5,664 nucleotides of DNA from an uncultured Collinsella sp. (GTDB taxonomy: Bacteria; Actinomycetota; Coriobacteriia; Coriobacteriales; Coriobacteriaceae). Positions within the stretch are counted from its first letter, which is position 1. Each line of letters begins with the position of its first letter. The notes beneath the pieces were generated by a model that saw only the letters and a list, made by a program, of their open reading frames with translations, did no database searches and had not been told where the DNA came from. This document shows, in pieces, positions 1 to 5,664 of the stretch. Where the stretch lies: positions 1 to 5,664 of the forward strand of contig URWS01000116.1 of the NCBI GenBank assembly GCA_900551605.1, read 5' to 3'. The position numbers and the translations under genes were made by a program.

Positions 1-1
1 T

Positions 2-1981
2 ACTCCCTCTGCCGGTGGCGCGGGGCTTACGGGTAACCTTGGCACAATTTACACCGGCGCCTCCGAGACTGGCACGTTCGCCCGCCTGGATGATAGCGGT
101 GCTGAGTTTGCGGGCTCGGGTTCCAAGGAAGATTATTACGATTTTGGCTTGAACTACGGTGGCGACGCTTCGTCGAGTTCGACCTCTGACGGCCTGGTCC
201 GTCATCGCCATCGCAAGGGCGAGCGCAAAAAGCGTCACACCGGCGCCATTATTGCCGCTGTAGTCGCGGTGCTTCTCGTTGCGCTTGGCGCAAGCGGCTT
301 TATGCTGCTTAACTCGGCAAAGACCGTAAAGAGCGAAGCGAAGGAGGCCGTCGAGATTGTCGGTGGCCTTAAGGACAAGGTCACGTCGGGCGATTTTTCG
401 ACGCTGCCTGACGACGCGAAGAAGATCGATGAGCTTTGCGACAGCATGAAGGCGGAGACCTCGAGCCCGCTGTGGACGGCGGCTTCGTTTATCCCGGTGT
501 ATGGCAGCGACATCAATGCGGCCCGCACCATGATCGACGCTCTGTCCGATGTCTCGAGCAATGCGCTGGTTCCCATGGCCGATAACCTTTCGCAGGCCAC
601 GCCCGGCAAGCTGTTCCAGGACGGCATGATTAACGTGTCCGCGCTGCAGGCCGTTGCCGATTCGCTTTCCGATAGCTCCAAGGTGTTCAAGAGCGCCAAC
701 GAGAAGATCCAAGGTATTGGCGATACTCATATTTCCCAGGTGACCGAGCTGGTCGATAAGGCCAAGGACGGCTTTGCTACCCTCAACGGCGCGGTTGACG
801 CGGCGGAGAAGGTCGCCCCCGTCCTTCCCCAGATGCTCGGCGCCAACGGTCAGACGCGCAACTACCTTATGTACGCCATGAACAACGTCGAGATTCGTGC
901 TTGCGGCGGCTTTGGCGGTTCGCAGGGCCTGATTTCGGTCACTGACGGCCAGATGTCGATTGGCGAGTTTGTTCCCCGCATTGGACTCAGTGAGGATGAG
1001 GCAGTCGAGAGCGTCGACGAAGAGGATGAGGCGCTGTTCGGCAACCACAGTAACCTGTACAACTCGGGCAATACCTATTCGCCTGATTGGCCTCGCAACT
1101 CGCAGCGTGTCGCCGCGCTGTGGAAGTCCCAGTATGGACAGGACGTTGATGGCGTCATCGGTATCGACCCGGTGTTTCTGCAGTATCTGCTGGGCCTGGT
1201 CGGTAACGTGTCACTGCCCGACGGAACGGTTGTCGACGGCACCAACGCCGCAAAGGTCCTCATGCACGATGTGTACTGGAACTATCCGGTCGAGGAGTCG
1301 GACGGCATCTTTGCATCCGTCGCCAGCGCTGCCTTCGACAAGGTCCTTGGCGGTATCGGCGATGTCGATGTTACGAAGCTTGTCAGCGCCGTTGAGCGCG
1401 GTGCCGAAGAGGGCCGCCTGATCGCGTGGATGAGAAACGATGATGAACAGAATGCCATCAAAGAGACGGGCATTGACGCTTCGCTGCCCGATCCGGATGA
1501 TCCGAGTGCCGATCCCGTTGCCGGCGTTTACTTTAACAACCTGAGCTTCTCCAAGCTCGACTGGTATCTGAACGCCGACACGCAGATTGGCCAGGGCGTG
1601 AAGAACGGCGACGGCACGTGCTCCTATCGCATCACCGTTACCCTGACGAACATCATGACGCAGGAGGAGGCTGGCAAGCTGCCCGACTACGTTGCGGCGA
1701 GCGCACCCGATGCCGCGCATGACGACGAGCGTCTGAATGTCTCGTTGTTTGCCCCGACGGGCGGCAACATTACTGATCTGACCGTCGAGGGCACCCAGTT
1801 TGGTCTTGGCGCCGCTACGTGGCATGGAATCCCCTTCTATTCGGGCACCGTTGACCTGCATGCTGGCGAGACGACGACGATCACGTATACGCTGACCACG
1901 TCGGCCGAGGCGGGGGACAAGCCGCTTACGCTGCGTCAGACTCCTACATGCCAGGCGGCTCGCGACAGCGCGTCGGCGTAG
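2..1981 (+). CDS. DUF4012-family membrane-anchored protein, 5'-truncated by window edge
   Basis: The frame is open from base 2 to a TAG at 1979-1981, giving 659 residues with no start in view. A TTG at 149 could be read as a start, but its only purine-rich upstream motif (AAGGAAG, 125-131) is 17 bases away, so I treat the gene as continuing to the left. Counting from base 2, residues 1-66 are low-complexity Gly/Ser/Thr/Ala-rich. Residues 67-79 are strongly basic, and 80-103 form one hydrophobic helix, which predicts a type II topology with the tail inside. A helical region (about 104-275) follows. The DUF4012 core starts near residue 277, with the hallmark RACGGFGG at 299-306, SPDWP at 360-364 and DGVIGIDP at 383-390. 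The C-terminal part (about 515-645) looks beta-rich. DUF4012 proteins are found in Gram-positive envelopes, often near surface-polysaccharide genes, but their function is unknown. The family call is from remembered motifs. A terminator follows the gene, so it is probably not co-transcribed with glmM. Confidence 0.82.
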   Translation, partial: TPSAGGAGLTGNLGTIYTGASETGTFARLDDSGAEFAGSGSKEDYYDFGLNYGGDASSSSTSDGLVRHRHRKGERKKRHTGAIIAAVVAVLLVALGASGFMLLNSAKTVKSEAKEAVEIVGGLKDKVTSGDFSTLPDDAKKIDELCDSMKAETSSPLWTAASFIPVYGSDINAARTMIDALSDVSSNALVPMADNLSQATPGKLFQDGMINVSALQAVADSLSDSSKVFKSANEKIQGIGDTHISQVTELVDKAKDGFATLNGAVDAAEKVAPVLPQMLGANGQTRNYLMYAMNNVEIRACGGFGGSQGLISVTDGQMSIGEFVPRIGLSEDEAVESVDEEDEALFGNHSNLYNSGNTYSPDWPRNSQRVAALWKSQYGQDVDGVIGIDPVFLQYLLGLVGNVSLPDGTVVDGTNAAKVLMHDVYWNYPVEESDGIFASVASAAFDKVLGGIGDVDVTKLVSAVERGAEEGRLIAWMRNDDEQNAIKETGIDASLPDPDDPSADPVAGVYFNNLSFSKLDWYLNADTQIGQGVKNGDGTCSYRITVTLTNIMTQEEAGKLPDYVAASAPDAAHDDERLNVSLFAPTGGNITDLTVEGTQFGLGAATWHGIPFYSGTVDLHAGETTTITYTLTTSAEAGDKPLTLRQTPTCQAARDSASA

Positions 1982-1999
1982 GGTTTTTCTGGTAGCGCA

Positions 2000-2005
2000 G
2001 ATAAT
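2000..2005 (+). promoter_or_regulatory. Candidate -10 element for glmM
   Basis: GATAAT matches a sigma-A type -10 at five of six positions and is the only good candidate between the DUF4012 stop and glmM. No convincing -35 is seen about 17 bases upstream, and there is no extended TGn. If used, transcription would start near 2012, just before the hairpin at 2019-2045, putting that hairpin in the glmM leader. This is a weak call; glmM may instead depend on read-through or on a promoter inside the upstream gene. Confidence 0.3.
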
Positions 2006-2018
2006 CGAGTACCATTTT

Positions 2019-2052
2019 GGGGCGGACAGGCAATCTGTCCGCCCCTATTTTG
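2019..2052 (+). terminator. Rho-independent terminator after the DUF4012 gene
   Basis: A perfect 11-bp stem is formed by GGGGCGGACAG (2019-2029) and CTGTCCGCCCC (2035-2045) with a five-base loop (GCAAT). It is followed by the T-rich run TATTTTGT. It lies 38 bases after the upstream stop codon, as expected for an intrinsic terminator. The T-run ends only one or two bases before the glmM ribosome binding site at 2054, so it could also act as an attenuator in a glmM leader. Confidence 0.8.
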
Positions 2053-2053
2053 T

Positions 2054-2059
2054 AAGGAG
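2054..2059 (+). promoter_or_regulatory. Ribosome binding site of glmM
   Basis: AAGGAG is five bases before the ATG at 2065. It fixes the start and leaves almost no room between the terminator T-run and the translation signal. Confidence 0.85.
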
Positions 2060-2064
2060 AGCGC

Positions 2065-3396
2065 ATGAAGTACTTTGGCACCGACGGCTTTCGCGGTGAG
2101 GCTAACGTTGGGCTGACGGTAGAGCACGCTTATAAGATTGGCCGTTTTGTGGGCTGGTATTACGGCGCCAACCGCAGTGCTAAGGCGCGCGTCATCGTGG
2201 GCAAGGACACACGTCGCTCGAGTTATATGTTCGAGGCGGCGCTGGTGAGCGGCCTGGTCGCGAGCGGCGCGGACGCCTATATGCTGCACGTGATCCCCAC
2301 GCCGGGCGTAGCGCATCAGACCGTGGAGGGCTGCTTCGATTGCGGCATCATGATCAGCGCAAGCCACAACCCGTTTTGCGATAACGGCATTAAGCTCGTC
2401 AATAGCGACGGTTTTAAGATGGACGAGGACGTACTGGAGCTCATCGAGGACTACATCGATGGCAAGAGCGAGGTGCCGCTGGCCACGGGCAACCACATCG
2501 GTGCCACGGTGGACTACATGCAGGGTCGCAACCGCTACATTGCTTCGCTCATCGCAAGTGCGAACTTTTCGCTGCAGGGCGTCAAGATCGGCATCGACTG
2601 CGCCAACGGTTCGGCATCCTCGGTGGCCAAGCCGGTGTTCGACGCGCTGGGCGCCGACGTGCGCGTGACCAACGCCGCGCCCGATGGCTTTAACATCAAC
2701 GTCGACTGCGGCTCCACGCATATGGAGCGCCTGCAGCGCCATGTGGTGGAGCAGGGCCTGGATGTGGGATTTGCCTACGACGGCGATGCCGACCGCTGCC
2801 TGGCCGTGGACGAGCGCGGCCGCGTGGTCGACGGCGACCAGATCCTGTACGTGTGCGGCGTGTACCTGAACAAGCACGGGCGTCTCTCGGGCGGTACCGT
2901 GGTACCGACGATCGCCAGCAACTTTGGCTTGGTCAAGTCGCTGGAGCTTGCCGGTCTGAGCGCCGTGACCAGCGGCGTGGGCGACCGTCACGTGTATGCC
3001 AAGATGCGCGAGGGCGGCTACAGCCTGGGCGGCGAGCAGACGGGCCATACGATCTTTGGCGATATCGAGCGCACGGGCGACGGCATTATGACCTCGCTGC
3101 GCGTGATGGAAGTGATTCGTGCCGAGCGCGAGACGCTCTCGCAGCTCACGGCTCCGTGCAAGCTGCTGCCGCAGGCGCAGGTGGCCGTGCACGTGGCGGA
3201 CAAGGACGCCGCGCTCGAGAACATGGGCGTGCAGAACGCCATCGCCGAGGCCGAGGCTGCGCTGGCAGGCGAGGGCCGCGTGCTCGTGCGCAAGAGCGGA
3301 ACCGAGTCTGTGATTCGCGTTTTGGCCGAAGCCCCCGACCAAGCATCCGCCGACGCCGCCATGAAGCGCATCGCCAACGCGCTGGAAGCTCTGTAA
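2065..3396 (+). CDS. glmM: Phosphoglucosamine mutase GlmM
   Basis: This cytoplasmic enzyme interconverts glucosamine-6-phosphate and glucosamine-1-phosphate, the step before GlmU in UDP-GlcNAc synthesis for peptidoglycan. The product is 443 residues, close to the usual 445-450, and begins with the typical FGTDGFRG (4-11). All four phosphohexomutase signatures are present. The active-site loop ISASHNP (97-103) has the phosphorylated serine at Ser100. The Mg2+ loop is DGDADR (239-244) with Asp239, Asp241 and Asp243. The sugar-specificity loop is GGEQTGH (322-328), where Gln325 favours GlmM over a PMM/PGM-type enzyme, which usually has GEMSGH. The phosphate-binding loop is RKSGTES (409-415). Two small departures are Thr326 in place of the usual Ser and Ser415 in place of the usual Pro. 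ATG at 2065 is chosen because of a good ribosome binding site and the family N-terminus. It is flanked by hairpins on both sides, suggesting a single-gene unit. Confidence 0.96.
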   Translation: MKYFGTDGFRGEANVGLTVEHAYKIGRFVGWYYGANRSAKARVIVGKDTRRSSYMFEAALVSGLVASGADAYMLHVIPTPGVAHQTVEGCFDCGIMISASHNPFCDNGIKLVNSDGFKMDEDVLELIEDYIDGKSEVPLATGNHIGATVDYMQGRNRYIASLIASANFSLQGVKIGIDCANGSASSVAKPVFDALGADVRVTNAAPDGFNINVDCGSTHMERLQRHVVEQGLDVGFAYDGDADRCLAVDERGRVVDGDQILYVCGVYLNKHGRLSGGTVVPTIASNFGLVKSLELAGLSAVTSGVGDRHVYAKMREGGYSLGGEQTGHTIFGDIERTGDGIMTSLRVMEVIRAERETLSQLTAPCKLLPQAQVAVHVADKDAALENMGVQNAIAEAEAALAGEGRVLVRKSGTESVIRVLAEAPDQASADAAMKRIANALEAL

Positions 3397-3398
3397 GG

Positions 3399-3427
3399 TA
3401 GTCATTGGGGACGTTCTTAAACGACTA
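3399..3427 (+). repeat. Small imperfect palindrome, possible REP-like unit
   Basis: TAGTCATT (3399-3406) pairs with AACGACTA (3420-3427) with one mismatch. Inside it, CGTT (3412-3415) and AACG (3420-3423) can form a competing small hairpin around CTTA. The word GGGGACG occurs here (3407-3413) and again in the next hairpin (3436-3442). It sits directly after the glmM stop. Only one copy lies in this window, so calling it a dispersed repeat is a guess. Confidence 0.3.
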
Positions 3428-3432
3428 GGTGG

Positions 3433-3471
3433 AAAGGGGACGCTGCGGATTGGTTCCGCGGCGCCCCCTTT
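3433..3471. terminator. Long hairpin, probable bidirectional terminator between convergent genes
   Basis: AAAGGGGACGCTGCGGA (3433-3449) pairs with TCCGCGGCGCCCCCTTT (3455-3471) around a five-base loop (TTGGT). This gives 17 positions with one A-C mismatch and one G-T wobble. The stem ends in A/T pairs, giving three T's on either strand, so both T-runs are short. It lies 36 bases past the glmM stop and 22 bases past the stop of the minus-strand carboxypeptidase, the expected place for a shared terminator. Confidence 0.65.
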
Positions 3472-3493
3472 GCGTTGGCGTGTCGGTTATGCC

Positions 3494-5068
3494 TTACAGC
3501 TCGTAGAGCGTGGTGAACTTGTCCTGCAGGTAGCTGCAGTAGTAGCGGGCATCGAACGCCATGCCGCAGGCGCCCTTGATGAGCTCCGGCGCGTCCTTGG
3601 CGCGGCCCCACTGCCAAATGTGCTCGCCCAGCCAGGCGCGGACGGGCGCCAGATCGCCGCTCGCGCAGGCACCGGTAAGGTCGACGCCGTCGCGGCACAT
3701 GGCCGGCACGAACATGGCGTCGTAGGCACTGCCCAGCGCATAGGTGGGGAAGTAGCCAAACGAGCCGCCGCTCCAGTGCGTATCCTGCAGGCAGCCGCGC
3801 GTGTCGTCGGGAACCGGAATGCCCAGGTACTCGTCCATAAAGCGATTCCAAAGCGCGGGGATGTCCTTGGCCGTGGCTTCGCCGGCAAACAGCATACGCT
3901 CAATCTGGTAGCGCACCATAATATGCAGCGGATAGGTGAGCTCGTCGGCCTCGGTGCGGATCAACGACGGCTGCGCGATGTTCACGGCGCGGTAGAGCGT
4001 GTCTTCGTCGACGTCGCCGTAGACCTCGGGCGCGTGACGACGCAGCACCTCGAGCAGCGGGCCCATAAAGGCGCGGCTGCGACCCACGGTGTTCTCGAAA
4101 AAGCGGCTCTGGCTCTCGTGGATGCCCATGGAGGTGCCGCCCTCCAAGCACGTGCGCGCATAGGCGGGATTGACGCCCAGCTCGTACATGGTGTGCCCCG
4201 CCTCGTGGATGATGCTGTAGACGTTGGAGATGCAGTCGTCCTCGTAGATGTGCGTCGCGATGCGCGCATCACCCACGGCAAAGCCCTCGCTAAACGGATG
4301 CTCGGTAAAGGCAAGCGTGGTGTCGTCCAGGTCCAGGCCGACAAGCTTCATAAGGTCGAAGCTCATGGCGCGCTGGGCAGCCTCGGGCACGTGGGCGTGC
4401 AAAAAGTCGGCAGCCGGCTGCTGGCCGCGCTCGCCGATGGCGTGCACGAGCGGCACGACCGTGGCCTTGACCTCATCGCAAAACGCATCGAAGCTCTTGG
4501 TCGAAAGGCCGCGCTCGTACTGGTCGAGCCAAACGTCGTATGGATCACGCTTGGGGTCCATAAGCTCGGCCTGATGCTTAAGTTGGGCGACGATTCTATC
4601 CACATAGGGCTCAAAGCTTGCCCAGTCGTTGGCTGCCTTGGCCTTGTGCCACACGGCGTCCGCCTCGCAGGTGAGCCTGGTCCAGGCCTCGGCTTCTTCG
4701 GTGGGGATGGCACTGGCCTCGCGTTGATCGCGGCCGAGCACACGGATCTCGTCGAGCAGCTGCGGGTCGTCGATCTTGCCTCCGGCGACGGTCTCGCGTG
4801 CCAGCGAGTGCACAAGTTCGACAGACTTTTTGCTGGTCAGCAGCTTGTGATGCTCGCCAGCAAGGGTGCCCATGGCGTCGGCACGCGCTGCTGCGCCGTT
4901 GGCAGGAGCAATCGTCGCTCCATCGAACTCGGCAATCTTGAGCAGGTACTCGCGAGTCCACAGTTTGCCTTCGAGCTTGCGGAATTTTTTGACGGCCTTA
5001 TCGACCTTGATGCCTTTGGGCGTCTTGCTCGCCGCGGGCTTGGCCTTCTTATCGTACTTCTTTCCCAT
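3494..5068 (-). CDS. M32-family zinc metallocarboxypeptidase
   Basis: The predicted product is a 524-residue cytoplasmic enzyme of the thermostable carboxypeptidase (Taq) M32 family, which removes single C-terminal residues from peptides. Zinc site: HEAGH at 288-292 (His288, Glu289 catalytic, His292) and Glu318 in HESQ (317-320), 30 residues after the first His as in Taq carboxypeptidase. Other family motifs are HPF (257-259), IRTEAD (370-375), GCLQDTHW (425-432) and GSFGYFPTY (435-443). The family motif DXRXT appears here as DARIA (267-271) with Thr one place later. The first 35 residues contain 13 lysines, an extension before the usual N-terminal domain, which begins around KLEGKLW. The frame is open well upstream, but ATG at 5068 is chosen: it has an AAGGA ribosome binding site eight bases away, and the next Met (66) would remove conserved sequence. 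It is transcribed convergently with glmM and divergently from the pheS leader. Its exact substrate preference cannot be read from the sequence. Confidence 0.93.
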   Translation of the reverse strand: MGKKYDKKAKPAASKTPKGIKVDKAVKKFRKLEGKLWTREYLLKIAEFDGATIAPANGAAARADAMGTLAGEHHKLLTSKKSVELVHSLARETVAGGKIDDPQLLDEIRVLGRDQREASAIPTEEAEAWTRLTCEADAVWHKAKAANDWASFEPYVDRIVAQLKHQAELMDPKRDPYDVWLDQYERGLSTKSFDAFCDEVKATVVPLVHAIGERGQQPAADFLHAHVPEAAQRAMSFDLMKLVGLDLDDTTLAFTEHPFSEGFAVGDARIATHIYEDDCISNVYSIIHEAGHTMYELGVNPAYARTCLEGGTSMGIHESQSRFFENTVGRSRAFMGPLLEVLRRHAPEVYGDVDEDTLYRAVNIAQPSLIRTEADELTYPLHIMVRYQIERMLFAGEATAKDIPALWNRFMDEYLGIPVPDDTRGCLQDTHWSGGSFGYFPTYALGSAYDAMFVPAMCRDGVDLTGACASGDLAPVRAWLGEHIWQWGRAKDAPELIKGACGMAFDARYYCSYLQDKFTTLYEL

Positions 5069-5076
5069 ACCTATAA

Positions 5077-5081
5077 TCCTT
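5077..5081 (-). promoter_or_regulatory. Ribosome binding site of the M32 carboxypeptidase
   Basis: On the minus strand AAGGA lies eight bases before the ATG at 5068. It decides the start against the long open frame that continues upstream into the T-box region. Confidence 0.75.
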
Positions 5082-5188
5082 GATCTCGCAGGCCGAGCGC
5101 CGCAGGCGGGTGCACGGCCAGTTTGCACAGCTACCTGCCTTGTACCCAGTGCGAACAAAACGGAACGCGGCGATGTGCTCGCGAAATG
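5082..5188. other. Divergent intergenic region upstream of the carboxypeptidase
   Basis: This stretch separates the minus-strand carboxypeptidase from the plus-strand pheS promoter. It must hold the carboxypeptidase promoter, but I see no -35/-10 pair on the minus strand that I would defend. Open frames across it appear to be by-products of high GC. No other gene or clear structure is seen. Confidence 0.4.
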
Positions 5189-5197
5189 TGTTATCCT
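5189..5197 (+). promoter_or_regulatory. Extended -10 promoter for the pheS T-box leader
   Basis: TGTTATCCT combines the TGn extension (5189-5191) with a -10 hexamer TATCCT (5192-5197). The region 17 bases upstream (GGCGAT) is a poor -35, which an extended -10 can compensate for. The inferred transcription start is about 5204, immediately before the first pairing strand of T-box Stem I at 5209. Confidence 0.6.
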
Positions 5198-5427
5198 ATA
5201 GCCCAATGCGTTGACGGAGAGGGTTTTGCCCGCCGCGTCGCCGGCAAGAGAGGGAAGGTCATGGGCTGCAAGCCTTCCTGCGGTGGCAAGGGCCAAGCGT
5301 TCACTCCCGAGCAGCAACCTCAACGGGCGCGCGGCTAGCGGCGGCGAAGCCCCAGTAGGGAAGCCGTGAGCCTCGCGATAAGGGGCGCAGAGTGGGCACG
5401 GCGGGCCAGACATCCGCCGGGTCAAAC

Positions 5428-5457
5428 AAGGTGGTACCGCGGAATTCAACCGTCCTT
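5428..5457 (+). promoter_or_regulatory. T-box antiterminator
   Basis: AAGG (5428-5431) pairs with CCTT (5454-5457). The seven-base bulge TGGTACC (5432-5438) holds the acceptor-pairing TGGT. GCGG (5439-5442) pairs with CCGT (5450-5453) around AATTCAA. Its 3' strand (5450-5457) is also the start of the terminator stem, so the two structures exclude each other. Confidence 0.88.
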
Positions 5458-5488
5458 GGGCAATGCACATGCCCGAGGGCGGTTTTTT
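5450..5488 (+). terminator. Regulated intrinsic terminator of the T-box leader
   Basis: CCGTCCTTGGGCA (5450-5462) pairs along all 13 positions, allowing G-T wobbles, with TGCCCGAGGGCGG (5470-5482) around a seven-base loop. Six T's follow at 5483-5488. This shows that control is by transcription attenuation rather than by blocking the ribosome binding site. Confidence 0.93.
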
Positions 5489-5564
5489 GTTACCGAACCG
5501 GGCCGCGTTTTCGCAGCGCTGGGCGGCGGCAGTCGTCCCGGCGAGCGGGGAGCGCGAGAGACGA

Positions 5565-5570
5565 AAGGGA
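5565..5570 (+). promoter_or_regulatory. Ribosome binding site of pheS
   Basis: AAGGGA-type purine run ending four bases before the ATG at 5575. It lies 77 bases after the terminator T-run, so the terminator does not cover it. Confidence 0.6.
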
Positions 5571-5574
5571 AGAC

Positions 5575-5664
5575 ATGAGTCTGATTGATGATCTGGTCAA
5601 ACTCGAGGAAGAGGCCAAGGAGCTCGTCGCAGGCGCCGACGACGCCGCCAAGCTCGAGGCTGCG
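5575..5664 (+). CDS. pheS: Phenylalanyl-tRNA synthetase alpha subunit, first 30 codons
   Basis: Only the N-terminus is in the window, cut off by the right edge. It starts MSLIDDLVKLEEEAKELV and continues rich in Glu, Lys, Ala and Leu with heptad-like spacing. This matches the N-terminal coiled-coil arm of bacterial PheS, which contacts tRNA-Phe. The sequence alone would not identify the gene. The identification rests mainly on the preceding T-box with a TTC specifier and the TGGT bulge. The enzyme is an alpha2-beta2 complex that charges tRNA-Phe, and pheT usually follows pheS, so it would be expected to the right. Another Phe-linked gene remains possible but less likely. Confidence 0.85.
   Translation, partial: MSLIDDLVKLEEEAKELVAGADDAAKLEAA

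Larger units (their letters stand above)
5204..5490 (+). promoter_or_regulatory. T-box riboswitch, tRNA-Phe responsive, controlling pheS
   Basis: The leader senses uncharged tRNA-Phe and permits read-through into pheS when charging is low. Stem I can be drawn from CGTTGA (5209-5214) with TCAACG (5320-5325) and GGAG (5216-5219) with CTCC (5304-5307). Then comes an internal specifier loop, GCCC (5228-5231) with GGGC (5290-5293), and a distal arm closed by GGAAGG (5253-5258) and CCTTCC (5273-5278), with an AGAGA motif at 5247-5251. The specifier codon is read as TTC (5300-5302), followed by A and the lower helix, as in known T-boxes. A Stem III-like hairpin is CGGCGG/CCGCCG (5399-5404, 5414-5419). 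The conserved T-box AAGGTGGTACCGCGG is at 5428-5442. TGGT (5432-5435) is complementary to the ACCA end expected for tRNA-Phe. The conserved motif is unmistakable; the exact Stem I pairings are hand-drawn. The start is inferred from the promoter. Confidence 0.93.

Noticed and set aside
149..151. TTG as the start of the DUF4012 gene
   Set aside because: The frame stays open to the window edge with coding-like composition. The only Shine-Dalgarno-like motif is 17 bases away, too far.
1963..1988. CGAC/GTCG mini-hairpin followed by TTTTT at the end of the DUF4012 gene as a terminator
   Set aside because: The stem has only four pairs, lies within the coding sequence and is separated from the T-run. 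The hairpin at 2019-2045 is far stronger.
1936..3405. 489-codon minus-strand open frame covering all of glmM
   Set aside because: It is antisense to a gene with every GlmM motif intact. Its translation is rich in His, Ala and Arg without recognisable domains, as expected from GC-rich third codon positions.
3470..5083. 537-codon plus-strand open frame covering the carboxypeptidase
   Set aside because: It is antisense to a convincing M32 enzyme, with no domain of its own and no credible ribosome binding site. It also reads through the shared-terminator region.
5123..5338. Small plus-strand open frame across the promoter and T-box Stem I
   Set aside because: It begins upstream of the -10 element that drives the leader and is explained by RNA structure. 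No ribosome binding site was seen.
5069..5470. N-terminal extension of the carboxypeptidase to a start near 5470
   Set aside because: The extra 134 residues would be translated from the complement of the T-box and terminator. A good ribosome binding site supports the start at 5068.
5366..5578. 70-codon plus-strand open frame overlapping the pheS start
   Set aside because: It spans the antiterminator and terminator, so the bases are accounted for by the riboswitch. The product is unlike any known leader peptide.

Overview
The window looks like ordinary chromosome from a GC-rich bacterium, most likely a member of the Coriobacteriia (Collinsella-like). This assignment is an inference from the GC-rich third codon positions, the protein style, and a Firmicute-style T-box leader in an otherwise high-GC genome; no 16S or other marker is present. 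There is no sign of a mobile element, CRISPR array, tRNA or rRNA.

Layout, left to right. (1) Positions 2-1981 (+) hold the 3' part of a gene for a membrane-anchored DUF4012-family protein. Its reading frame is open to the left edge, so the true start is outside the window. (2) A strong hairpin plus T-run at 2019-2052 ends that gene and lies directly against the ribosome binding site of the next. (3) Positions 2065-3396 (+) encode phosphoglucosamine mutase, glmM, complete and with all catalytic motifs. (4) A short intergenic stretch (3397-3493) contains a small imperfect palindrome and a long hairpin shared by two convergent genes. (5) Positions 3494-5068 (-) encode a complete M32-family zinc metallocarboxypeptidase with an unusually lysine-rich N-terminus. 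(6) Positions 5069-5574 hold no protein gene. They carry a divergent promoter and a full-length transcription-attenuating T-box riboswitch with a UUC (Phe) specifier, a UGGU acceptor-pairing bulge, and mutually exclusive antiterminator and terminator. (7) Positions 5575-5664 (+) are the first 30 codons of pheS.

Functionally, the genes are mostly independent transcription units. GlmM supplies glucosamine-1-phosphate for UDP-GlcNAc and hence peptidoglycan. The DUF4012 protein is an envelope protein of unknown role. The carboxypeptidase is a peptide-degrading enzyme, and PheS is controlled by uncharged tRNA-Phe through the leader. I did not find a convincing previously undescribed system. The points most worth a second look are the pheS T-box, the hairpin abutting the glmM ribosome binding site, the DUF4012 protein with its cytoplasmic low-complexity tail, and the motif deviations in the M32 enzyme.
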